Source: Geothermobacter hydrogeniphilus (lineage in GTDB: Bacteria; Desulfobacterota; Desulfuromonadia; Desulfuromonadales; Geothermobacteraceae). Taken from it: 64,000 nt of DNA. The translations under genes were made by a program, and so were the position numbers. Under the pieces are notes generated by a model, which saw nothing but the letters and a program-made list of their open reading frames with translations, was not told where the DNA came from and made no database searches. Positions 1-6,664 of the stretch are shown piece after piece (positions within the stretch are counted from its first letter, which is position 1; each line of letters opens with the position of its first letter). The stretch is taken from positions 1-64,000 of the forward strand of contig NZ_PPFX01000021.1 in the NCBI RefSeq assembly GCF_002898515.1, read 5' to 3'.

Positions 1-72
1 GATTGGGTGGACGATTTGGCTCGGAATCACTGGTCGGCATGGCTCGGAATCCGCAGTTCAGCGTCCAGAATA
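1..72. mobile_element. Possible end of an IS21-type element (cut by window edge)
   Basis: The first 60 bases carry two spaced copies of TGGCTCGGAAT followed by CACTGG or CCGCAG. This spaced-repeat layout resembles the multiple terminal repeats seen next to the istB end of IS21-family elements. No transposase is visible because the window starts here. The assignment is pattern recognition only and could be wrong. Confidence 0.25.
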
Positions 73-364
73 TCAGAAATCCAGTCCCGTGCCTGCGGAT
101 TTCAGCAATCGCAACAGACCGGGCGCCACATTCCAACGCTGGCCGTCATCGGCAATGATGCTGACCGTCTTCTTGATGAGCCGCAACACCAACCCGGTCG
201 CCGATGCTGAAGCCGGCCATCAGGTTGGTGTTTTTCGCCTGGGCGATCAGTTTGAGCCGCTCGACGATCAGCCGGTTGAGAAACAACAGGGCATCTTCGC
301 CGAGGCGCTTGATCGCCTCGACGGCGGAAACACGATCGAAAATCTTTACACCACCGGATTTCAT
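73..364 (-). pseudogene. Small conserved-looking gene with one frameshift
   Basis: An ATG at 364 follows an AGGAG site at good spacing and opens a frame that reads well to about GFSIGDRVG (near position 195). The original frame then turns into low-quality sequence (AAHQEDGQHHCR). A frame one base away continues with a plausible basic C-terminus, LVLRLIKKTVSIIADDGQRW and on, to a TGA at 73. A single-base change near 190-197 would restore a protein of about 96 residues. The GDRV...KTVSI..DDG..WNV pattern recalls a short KOW/SH3-like tail found in small phage- or element-associated proteins, but I do not recognise the family with certainty. It may be a real decayed gene or a sequencing error. 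Confidence 0.5.
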
Positions 365-511
365 TCACTGCTCCTGGCCGCCTTTCCTGCAGGCATATTT
401 CCCGTTTCGGGAAGACAACTACAGCTCAGATACTATACTGTTTTGACAACCGAACTCAAAGCCGGATCACGCCAGCTGCGCGTCCCGGCATCCCCGTTCA
501 AGGAGACCGCG

Positions 512-648
512 ATGGATACCTTTGCCGCCATTCAAGCATTTCGACCCGGCCCACCTGATGGCCCGGGAAGAGGAACTCAAGCTGCTGCAGGCCGCCATCC
601 AGGCACCGACCAGCTTCAATATCCAGCATTGGAGAAACAGAGAAAGTG
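512..648 (+). pseudogene. Truncated N-terminal stub of a nitroreductase-family gene
   Basis: An ATG at 512 follows AAGGAG and starts MDTFAAIQA. After about ten codons the nitroreductase signature continues in another frame: [20 protein letters not shown] then [11 protein letters not shown], typical of the first 45 residues of FMN-dependent nitroreductases. The rest of the roughly 200-residue protein is absent. So the stub has a small internal deletion or frameshift and a 3' truncation. It ends just upstream of the phhB start, as if a deletion joined the two. It cannot encode an active enzyme, though its promoter and ribosome site may now serve phhB. Confidence 0.6.
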
Positions 649-656
649 AGGGCGTT

Positions 657-992
657 ATGACCGACCTGAGCCAAACCCGCTGTGAGGCCTGCCATGCCGG
701 CGCCCGGTTGGCAACCGCGGAAGAGACCGCACAATTCATGCGCCAGTTGACCGGCTGGCAAGTTGTCAGCGTTGACGGCGTCAACCAGTTGAGGCGCAGC
801 TTCAAATTCAGAAATTTCAAGCAGGCGATCGCCTTCACCAACGAGGTCGGCAAGATCGCCGAAGCCGAAGGGCACCATCCGGCGATCCTGACCGAGTGGG
901 GTCGGGTGACCGTCAGCTGGTGGACGCATAAGATCGGCGGTCTACATCGCAACGACTTTATCATGGCCGCCAAGACCGACCGGTTGCTCTAG
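657..992 (+). CDS. phhB: 4a-hydroxytetrahydrobiopterin dehydratase (pterin-4a-carbinolamine dehydratase)
   Basis: The product of 111 aa matches the normal length of this family. The enzyme dehydrates 4a-hydroxy-tetrahydropterin made by aromatic amino-acid hydroxylases and is cytoplasmic. The C-terminal half shows the family pattern: [20 protein letters not shown], then EGHHPAI with the catalytic-type paired histidines, then [21 protein letters not shown]. The ATG at 657 is chosen because the family normally begins shortly before a C-x-x-C segment (CEACHAG here). The longer reading upstream belongs to a nitroreductase stub. No phenylalanine hydroxylase gene is present in the window. A hairpin follows the gene. 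Confidence 0.92.
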   Translation: MTDLSQTRCEACHAGARLATAEETAQFMRQLTGWQVVSVDGVNQLRRSFKFRNFKQAIAFTNEVGKIAEAEGHHPAILTEWGRVTVSWWTHKIGGLHRNDFIMAAKTDRLL

Positions 993-997
993 GACCT

Positions 998-1031
998 GCC
1001 GGGTGTGATCAGCCCCGGATCACATTGCCGG
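998..1031 (+). terminator. Hairpin downstream of phhB, without a T-run
   Basis: GCCGG-TGTGATC and GATCACA-CCGGC arms flank a 7-base loop, giving a strong stem right after the phhB stop. The sequence that follows is a G9 run rather than T's, so it is at best a weak intrinsic terminator or a transcript-stabilising hairpin. From 1032 to 1176 I see no gene. Confidence 0.35.
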
Positions 1032-1176
1032 CACCAAGGGGGGGGGACAAAAGTGTTATCTGAACATGGGCTTGCTCAAGGAGCAGGACTTTGAACGGAT
1101 GAGAAAGTGAATTTCTTAACAACGTCCCCTAGGTGTTACAGGGTTGTTTCTTCGAGAATATTTTCGGTTATGCCGG

Positions 1177-1722
1177 TCATGCCGCTTCCTCGTTATCAGG
1201 AAGGATTAATCCGTGTTGCCTTGCTAGTTCGTCATTAATAACTGCAACAGATGTAGGTGGCAACGCCCAGGTTTTAACTGCAGGATGAAGTGACTTTTTG
1301 AGGGCCTCCTGAATTGGCGGAAGCCACGCTTCCTGATGTCCGTTGACAACCAGTACAAACCGGAATTCCGCCGCCGAGAGATCCAATGTCTTGAATGGTT
1401 CAGGGAGTTCTTCTTCAGCTTGCAGATGTCGCTTAAGACAGGAAGCTACGCCCAAAGAAAACGCATTGACCAGCTTTTCGCGGATCTCCTCGATAAAAGC
1501 ATCAAAGTTGGGCTGTGTTTCAGGTCGCGGCGTGCTCGATTTAGCCTCAATCACCAAGATAACAGGAGGCTTGCCGTTATCGAGACGGAACAAGAGAAAC
1601 TCCGCCATCCGCACACCTTGTTGAACATTTTTGTAAGTCGCGCTTTTTTCGATGTAGAAGCAATGACCCTCTGGGTATGGGCCAAAGGTCATCCCGGATT
1701 CAATAATAGGAGATGTTGTCAT
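1177..1722 (-). CDS. Unknown 181-aa partner of the adjacent AAA ATPase; possible PD-(D/E)XK-type protein
   Basis: This is the last gene of the long minus-strand defence operon. Its ATG overlaps the stop of the upstream ATPase gene (ATGA), so the two are probably co-translated. The segment PPVILVIEAKSS places an E-A-K (Glu59, Lys61) at the end of a hydrophobic strand, which resembles the E-x-K half of a PD-(D/E)XK nuclease fold. The earlier acidic residue of that fold cannot be assigned with confidence. The N-terminal part (FLLFRLDNGKPP) is compatible with a restriction-endonuclease-like core. No membrane segment or signal peptide is seen. Inference: nuclease or effector half of an ATPase-effector abortive-infection pair. 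The exact family is not recognised. Confidence 0.6.
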   Translation of the reverse strand: MTTSPIIESGMTFGPYPEGHCFYIEKSATYKNVQQGVRMAEFLLFRLDNGKPPVILVIEAKSSTPRPETQPNFDAFIEEIREKLVNAFSLGVASCLKRHLQAEEELPEPFKTLDLSAAEFRFVLVVNGHQEAWLPPIQEALKKSLHPAVKTWALPPTSVAVINDELARQHGLILPDNEEAA

Positions 1723-2731
1723 TTGAGTGTCAGCTCCACTTCTTCTTTGTAGAGCCGGATTGACTCATCAATGATGGTGTTTTCCGGCATTCCGTTTTTC
1801 AGATCCGCCGTTGTCCACTGGCTGTTATGCGCTGAAATAACGGGAATGGAGATGCCTTTCTCCTGCGCTATTAGAAACAGCTTTTTGACCACAAAATAGG
1901 AATGACTGGCCAGGAAGAATTGAATTCCTCGCTCTGCCAGAACGGCAACAATATCCAGCAACTGTGAGACCGCTACAGGATGAAGAGCGGACTCCGGTTC
2001 GTCGATAAAAATGATCGAGCCGGTATCCAGGTAGCGGTTGCCAAGCAATGTATCGAGGATGGCTATTTTCTTGATTCCTTCCGCAGTAACTCCTATTGGG
2101 AATTTCTGTTTGCCTTTTTTAAACTGCCACCGCCCGGAGATTTCATCATACTCGACTTTGCCGCCTAAAATGTCCTCCAGTTTCCGGCGGGATTCGGCAA
2201 ATTCCGCATAATTTTTTCCGCCCTTGGGAGATTGTCGTAAGGCACGGGCCAGATCAAGATAAGTATCATCAAAGCCAAATGCCTTATCTTGCTCGCGGGA
2301 TTTGAGAATGATCTGATGTAAGGAGAGCACTTCCTTTGCCGGTAAAAAAATCGAATTTCTGGCACGGGCAGCACATGGTTTTCCAGCGACGAAATCTGCT
2401 TGGTCGTATCCTTGCCGAAGGTGTAAATGAAATTGCGCCTGTCAAACTGGACGGTACAAGACAAGGCCGCATTCGCTCCCTTTGTGACCAAGTCGCCAAT
2501 TTTATCCGGCTGGAAGGTCCAGTAAAGTTTTTCTGCAAGAATTTCCGCCGCCGTGCGCTGGTCATTTCCACGTTTCTACTCCTCCAGTGTGCGCATGGTG
2601 CTATAAAGCGCCTTCAGAAGAAAGGTTTTTCCGCTACCATTTCCTCCTATCACCAGATTGATCGGACCGAGGTTTGGCCAGTCCAATTTTGCGAGTGGCC
2701 CGAAGTTATTGAGCTTAATTTTATTTAACAT
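1719..2731 (-). pseudogene. AAA/ABC-type ATPase of an abortive-infection-like pair, broken by an amber stop and a frameshift
   Basis: The gene starts at an ATG at 2731 with a GGAGG site and reads MLNKIKLNNFGPLAKLDW, then a Walker A of GGNGSGKT at residues 29-36. An in-frame TAG follows at 2576-2578, after ...TMRTLEE. The same frame continues sensibly (KRGNDQRTAAEILAEKLYW and beyond) to about 2350. At a run of seven A's on the + strand (2344-2350) the frame must shift by one base to give FFLPAKEVLSLHQIILKS and reach the C-terminal half. That half contains the Walker B region SIIFIDEPESALHP and the switch histidine in FFLASHS. So one ATPase of about 335 residues (AAA15/OLD-like SMC-type fold) is split by two lesions. 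The homopolymer lesion could be a sequencing error; the amber is harder to dismiss. Confidence 0.75.
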
Positions 2732-2826
2732 AAACGGCCTCCTTTTATCGTGCACCCTCTCCATGAGGCGGATAGATATGTGTTCTTATTGACGGTGCAA
2801 GTCGTTATTAATAATTTGATGCGGGT

Positions 2827-3807
2827 TCATAAATATTTTCCTCCGCTCTCCCGGCAGTATTTTCGTACCACATCGACCCAGCGCTCATACCAGTGCCAGA
2901 CCTTACCCGCCACCATGGTGCCGTAACCCTTGGCGGGGTTCTTTGCATCCAACGATTGCCAGAGTTGCGTATGGTAGTGGACTGAAAAGCCGGGATAACC
3001 TTCCGCCTTCATCAAATCAACAACCTGTTTGGGCAGGTACTTCCTCTTTTCCGTTTCCTTGATGACGGCATATTCCTTGTTGATGGCCTCGGCCAATGGA
3101 GAATCGCTTTTGACAAATTCGATCACGCGGTCGGCCTGGCCTTTGCGGTTGGCAGTCTTTGGAACAAACAGAATCCGGTAGGCGTAATGCGGATTGGCGA
3201 ATTCCTCATCGGACAAACCGGCGTCGAAATCCTGGATGTAGCCCCGGATATTGGCGGGTAGTCCTGGATGCTCTTCGAGTAACTCCTTTTGTTCGATGGA
3301 TATAGTTGAGAACTGCAGACTGAATGAAAGGTGTTTTTCTATTCCATTATTTGCCTTGAACAGCTTTTTGATGTACTCGTTATAGTTTAGACAGCACGCC
3401 TGAAAACGGGCGCTCAAAATGTCGTCGATCCGGGTTGTCATCTGGTGCTCGATCTCATGGCGCAATCCGATAAGAAACCGCAGGTTGTTGGCCGTGTCTT
3501 TATCAATCGGCGAATTCACATCGTTCAGGCAGCGCTCAAGCTCCCAGTATTTGTATGCGCCATGCTTGGTTTTATCGAATTTCCGTCGCTTGCCGTTTTG
3601 CTGGCAATAACGGTGCTCGATTTTCTGATCGCGGAAATAGGCGTGAAGAAGATAGGTCCAGGCGATGATCATCAGAACCACATAGGATTCCGACTTGAAG
3701 CTGATGTTCGGGTTGTTGAATATCTGCACAGCGGCAAGCGCCGCTTCCCGCGATTTCTTGAGAAGTTCTTTCTTAATGGAACCGACTCGCCGAATCCGCT
3801 TGCTCAT
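2827..3807 (-). CDS. DUF3644-type protein with a HEPN RNase motif
   Basis: The product of 326 aa resembles DUF3644 proteins, which are often found inside restriction-modification loci. The N-terminal helical region holds FKSESYVVLMIIAWTYLLHA. It is followed by GLRHEIEHQ, where Arg116 and His121 form the RxxxxH pair of HEPN-domain RNases. The protein is soluble, with no signal peptide. Its ATG overlaps the stop of an upstream 52-aa ORF (ATGA). A degraded copy of its first 24 codons occurs again upstream of the SIR2 gene at 10390-10464. Known of the fold: HEPN domains commonly act as RNA-cleaving toxins in conflict systems. The activity here is inference from the motif. Confidence 0.75.
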   Translation of the reverse strand: MSKRIRRVGSIKKELLKKSREAALAAVQIFNNPNISFKSESYVVLMIIAWTYLLHAYFRDQKIEHRYCQQNGKRRKFDKTKHGAYKYWELERCLNDVNSPIDKDTANNLRFLIGLRHEIEHQMTTRIDDILSARFQACCLNYNEYIKKLFKANNGIEKHLSFSLQFSTISIEQKELLEEHPGLPANIRGYIQDFDAGLSDEEFANPHYAYRILFVPKTANRKGQADRVIEFVKSDSPLAEAINKEYAVIKETEKRKYLPKQVVDLMKAEGYPGFSVHYHTQLWQSLDAKNPAKGYGTMVAGKVWHWYERWVDVVRKYCRESGGKYL

Positions 3808-3962
3808 TTCCGGCCTCCGCTCAAATCAGCGATGGCCGCTTTCAAAACTTGAAGGCAGATTTCAGCTGTATGCTTGTCGGGAGAGAAATCGAGCACATAA
3901 CCACTCGCCATGCCAAACAAATCTTCGAAAACCCTTTTTTCGATGGTCTTGAGACTGCTCAT
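3804..3962 (-). CDS. 52-aa ORF resembling the N-terminus of a larger defence protein
   Basis: The reading frame starts at an ATG at 3962, overlapping the stop of a micro-ORF (ATGA), and ends at 3804, overlapping the DUF3644 start (ATGA). It reads [17 protein letters not shown] then MASGYVLDFS, a sequence I associate with the start of AbiJ-N-terminal-like proteins (…GGGYVLDFSNRTF…). It then passes directly to PDKHTAEICLQVLKAA. The usual middle of several hundred residues is missing, so it may be an in-frame internal deletion product. It could still be translated, because coupling on both sides is preserved. No function can be assigned. Confidence 0.5.
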   Translation of the reverse strand: MSSLKTIEKRVFEDLFGMASGYVLDFSPDKHTAEICLQVLKAAIADLSGGRK

Positions 3963-4033
3963 ACGGCAGCCTCCACCAGTTTTTCAGCTCCCGGAATACG
4001 GTTGTCACCGACTATGTTTTTTATCCGCCTCAT
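3959..4033 (-). CDS. 24-aa micro-ORF copying the HsdS C-terminal tail
   Basis: The ATG at 4033 overlaps the stop of the DUF1828/DUF1829 gene and the TGA at 3959 overlaps the start of the next ORF. The peptide ends [13 protein letters not shown]. The true HsdS at 11753 ends [13 protein letters not shown]. The DNA match covers about 35 bases (cctccaccagtttttcagct against cctccactagtttttcagct). It is most simply a scar of an hsdS 3' end left when a module was inserted, kept because it preserves translational coupling. A peptide function is unlikely. Confidence 0.6.
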   Translation of the reverse strand: MRRIKNIVGDNRIPGAEKLVEAAV

Positions 4034-4800
4034 GCCGCCAATCGCTCCTTCGCCTGTTCGCGTTGAGACCACAGAACCGGTTCGAGTGCATAGTTTTTCA
4101 AAGCATCAATGACCGAGTGTGAAACACTGACATTGCTATCGTTCAGGAATGCGAAAAGCTGGGAGTCGGCCGCACGCGTCTCCCGGGTGTCCAGCCATTT
4201 GAACACCAAGGCCTCTGCCGCGTCCTTTTTAGGATTGGATAATGCCTGGACAATCCGTTCCGGTTGTTTCCGGGATTTAGGGATGACGAAATTGAACATG
4301 TGGTCGTAGCCGCTTTTGCCGGTAAATTTCACATTTGGCGTGTAACGGATGTCCGACAATTCCAGCCAATTGGTTACATCCTCAACAAACAGGCTCGCAA
4401 CATAGGGAGAGGCCAGAAAAAAAAGATCATTAACCGCCAGCATCGCCTGAATAATGTTATGTTTTTTAAGCGAGAAATTATCCGGTGTGGCGTGGACAAC
4501 AAGCTGGTCACGGTCAATTTGAACACCGAACCCCGCAAGAGTGGTCTTTAGCAGCTCCTGACGTTTGGGGGACTCCAGCGGACAGCCGGAGTTGACCAGG
4601 TCGGTGATGATGTAGCCGTCATCCGTAAGCACAAAGCCGTTTCCTTCTTTTCTGGCATAGATTTGCAAACAATCGTTGTGGCGATCCAGGTGAGGTGTCG
4701 TGATTTCGACCCAATCTTTTCCGACCTGCTTCAGGATGGTCTTGTCCTTAAGCCAGCGCGTATAGTCGTTCAGGAGTTTTTCGACTTCTTCGATTATCAT
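4030..4800 (-). CDS. DUF1828/DUF1829 domain protein
   Basis: The product of 256 aa shows the DUF1828 signature in its first half: [20 protein letters not shown] followed by [13 protein letters not shown]. The second half, from about residue 130 ([20 protein letters not shown]), matches the DUF1829 pattern. The biochemical role of this family is unknown; members often sit in accessory regions next to small partner proteins. The start overlaps the end of the upstream 147-aa gene by 4 bases (ATGA), so the pair is translationally coupled. No catalytic motif is obvious to me. It may be a regulatory or immunity component of the defence operon. Confidence 0.75.
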   Translation of the reverse strand: MIIEEVEKLLNDYTRWLKDKTILKQVGKDWVEITTPHLDRHNDCLQIYARKEGNGFVLTDDGYIITDLVNSGCPLESPKRQELLKTTLAGFGVQIDRDQLVVHATPDNFSLKKHNIIQAMLAVNDLFFLASPYVASLFVEDVTNWLELSDIRYTPNVKFTGKSGYDHMFNFVIPKSRKQPERIVQALSNPKKDAAEALVFKWLDTRETRAADSQLFAFLNDSNVSVSHSVIDALKNYALEPVLWSQREQAKERLAA

Positions 4801-5240
4801 GTGAACAACTCCTTCAATATGGGTGGCCGGGTAACGACATTACAAAACGCCATGAATTCTTCAAGGGTTTGCCATGCGTCCGCATGATTGGTGAAAACAT
4901 CCGGTAACGGCATCGCCCATTTGTCACCCCAGCCTTCCCGGTAAAGATGCAGATGCGGGCAAGCAATCTCCTCGCCATCCGGGTTGCGATGCGGCGGCCC
5001 GCCGATATCAATACGAGCCAGAATCACCGCCTTCCGGGCGCGCGATTGAAAGGTGTTTTTTCTTAATTCAATACGGCCCCGGGTGATATCAAGACTGAAT
5101 TCCTCACGGTTGTCCTCCGAATGCAACGGTATACGCAGCGCACCACCCAGACTTGGAAATGAATACCGGTCTGAACCGTGATAATGCTTGTCAAGGGCCA
5201 GAAGCGCATCAGCTTCCTGTTGGGTCAATGAAAGACTCAT
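4797..5240 (-). CDS. Small DUF6978-like protein paired with DUF1828/1829
   Basis: The product of 147 aa starts [20 protein letters not shown] and has a core reading [20 protein letters not shown], then [19 protein letters not shown]. The C-terminus is [11 protein letters not shown]. This arrangement resembles the DUF6978 family from memory; I cannot check it. The start at 5240 is preferred over an upstream ATG at 5315, because the upstream residues lie inside the inserted IS element. The IS256-family element inserted 6 bases upstream of this start codon, within the 3' end of a scar micro-ORF. The insertion should break translational coupling with the upstream SIR2 gene. Expression may now depend on the IS end. 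Confidence 0.65.
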   Translation of the reverse strand: MSLSLTQQEADALLALDKHYHGSDRYSFPSLGGALRIPLHSEDNREEFSLDITRGRIELRKNTFQSRARKAVILARIDIGGPPHRNPDGEEIACPHLHLYREGWGDKWAMPLPDVFTNHADAWQTLEEFMAFCNVVTRPPILKELFT

Positions 5241-5246
5241 GCGGCA

Positions 5247-5254
5247 GCCTCCAT
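5247..5254. repeat. Target site duplication, left copy
   Basis: GCCTCCAT flanks the left end of the IS256-family element and is repeated exactly at 6553-6560. Eight bases is a normal duplication length for this family. Confidence 0.9.
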
Positions 5255-6552
5255 GGTAGTGTTCAAAATTCTGTGTCATTTCTCTACAATAGCTAAAAGC
5301 AAAGGAATGACTCATGACTCAATCCAAGATCCCTTTCGACATGGAAGCCGCCCTCAAAGCGCTGCGTGAAGGTCAAAACCTTACAGGCAAAGGTGGTGTC
5401 CTGACCCCGCTGATCAAGCAACTGACTGAAGCAGCCATGCAGGCAGAGCTTGAAGAACATTTGGCCGAGGAAGAAACGCCGAATCGAAAGAATGGCACAT
5501 CTTCCAAAACCGTGAAAACCCTCTCCGGTAGCTTCGAACTCGATACTCCTCGTGATCGTGCGAGTACTTTCGAGCCGCAGCTGGTCAAAAAGAACCAAAC
5601 TCGGCTGACGGATGAGCTCGAAAGAAAAATTATCGCTCTCTTTGCCCTGGGAACCAGCTATCAGGATATCCGCAGCCACATTGCTGATCTTTACGGTATA
5701 TCCGTATCCAATGGCACTATCAACGCAATAACGGACAAGCTTCTTCCCGAATTGCAAGCCTGGCGTGAACGTGACCTGGAGGCGATTTATCCGATCCTCT
5801 GGCTTGATGCGATTCACTACAAAATCAAAGAGAACGGTCGCTATGTCAGCAAGGCGGTCTACACCATTTTAGGTCTGAACATCGAGGGGAAGAAAGAGCT
5901 TCTTGGTCTCTATCTCTCCGACCAGGAAGGAGCTCACCACTGGCTGAGCGTTCTGACCGATCTTCAAAATCGCGGTGTTCAAGATATCCTGATCGCCTGC
6001 GTAGATGGCCTCAAGGGTTTTCCCGAAGCGATTGAGAGCATCTATCCGGAGACTGAAATTCAGCACTGTGTCATCCATCAAATTCGCAACTCCATCAGGT
6101 ACGTGGCCTCCAAAAACCAGAAAGCCTTTATGGCTGATCTGAAATGTGTCTACAAAGCCGCGACCCTCAACGCCGCAGAACTGGCCCTGGACGAACTAGA
6201 AGCCAAGTGGGGCGAAAAGTATCCTATGGTCATCAAGTCCTGGCGGAGTAAATGGCCGACCTTGTCGAACTATTTCAAATACCCGGATTACGTCCGTACC
6301 GCGATCTACACGACCAATGCCGTGGAAGCCGTCCATCGCCAGTTTCGTAAGCTGACCAAGACAAAGGGCGGATTTTCCAACGAAAACAGTTTGCTGAAGC
6401 TGCTCTATGCGGGCATACTCAAAGCGTCAGAGCGTTGGACACATCCGATTCAAAATTGGAACCTGACCCTGGCTCAGCTGACTATCCATTTTCCGGGTCG
6501 GCTGGAAAAATACCTCAGCCTGTGACGCTGACACAGATTTTTGAACACCCTC
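5255..6552. mobile_element. IS256-family insertion sequence (1298 bp)
   Basis: The two ends are imperfect inverted repeats: GGTAGTGTTCAAAATTCTGT at the left, and GAGGGTGTTCAAAAATCTGT as the reverse complement of the right. They match over about 24 bp except at three positions near the tip and one inside. An identical 8-bp target duplication, GCCTCCAT, flanks the element at 5247-5254 and 6553-6560. One complete transposase gene fills it. The perfect duplication and intact gene suggest a fairly recent insertion. Removing it restores a 39-codon scar ORF that ends KIPEAEKLMEAAA and overlaps the 5240 start. Confidence 0.93.
5314..6525 (+). CDS. IS256-family transposase (Mutator-like DDE)
   Basis: The product of 403 aa is full length for the family. 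The DDE triad is visible as Asp165 (ILWLDAIHY), Asp231 (IACVDGLKGF) and Glu338 (TTNAVEAVHRQFRK), with the family motif HCVIHQIRNS after the second Asp. The N-terminal region (GVLTPLIKQLTEAAMQAELE, then RKNGTSSKTVKT) matches the DNA-binding half. The start ATG at 5314 follows AAAGGA. It lies on the strand opposite to the surrounding operon. It appears intact. Confidence 0.96.
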   Translation: MTQSKIPFDMEAALKALREGQNLTGKGGVLTPLIKQLTEAAMQAELEEHLAEEETPNRKNGTSSKTVKTLSGSFELDTPRDRASTFEPQLVKKNQTRLTDELERKIIALFALGTSYQDIRSHIADLYGISVSNGTINAITDKLLPELQAWRERDLEAIYPILWLDAIHYKIKENGRYVSKAVYTILGLNIEGKKELLGLYLSDQEGAHHWLSVLTDLQNRGVQDILIACVDGLKGFPEAIESIYPETEIQHCVIHQIRNSIRYVASKNQKAFMADLKCVYKAATLNAAELALDELEAKWGEKYPMVIKSWRSKWPTLSNYFKYPDYVRTAIYTTNAVEAVHRQFRKLTKTKGGFSNENSLLKLLYAGILKASERWTHPIQNWNLTLAQLTIHFPGRLEKYLSL

Positions 6553-6560
6553 GCCTCCAT
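6553..6560. repeat. Target site duplication, right copy
   Basis: This is the exact copy of GCCTCCAT found at 5247-5254, immediately outside the right inverted repeat of the IS256-family element. Confidence 0.9.
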
Positions 6561-6662
6561 CAGTTTTTCCGCTTCTGGAATTTTGTTTGTCCAAGAGCAA
6601 CCGCAACCAGTAACCGGCTGTGAGCCAATCGAATACTCAGCTTTTCCAATAGCCAGGCTCAT
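6561..6662 (-). pseudogene. Scar micro-ORF with HsdS-like tail, interrupted by the IS element
   Basis: An ATG at 6662, three bases beyond the SIR2-gene stop, opens MSLAIGKAEYSIGSQP… and reaches TNKIPEAEKLMEA at the insertion point. Joining across the 8-bp duplication to 5246 gives …KLMEAAA and a TGA whose last bases overlap the ATG at 5240. The IPEAEKL tail matches the end of HsdS. As it stands the frame runs into the IS (…RVFKNLCQRHRLRYF). I read it as a recombination scar later hit by the insertion. Confidence 0.55.
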
Positions 6663-6664
6663 GC

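Noticed and set aside
1032-1176. Coding remnant after phhB
   Set aside because: Short open stretches exist, but none has a start, ribosome site or recognisable protein pattern.
2576-2578. In-frame TAG in the ATPase gene as a pyrrolysine codon
   Set aside because: No pyrrolysine genes are visible, the family has no such residue, and a second lesion (the A-run slip) in the same gene favours decay or error.
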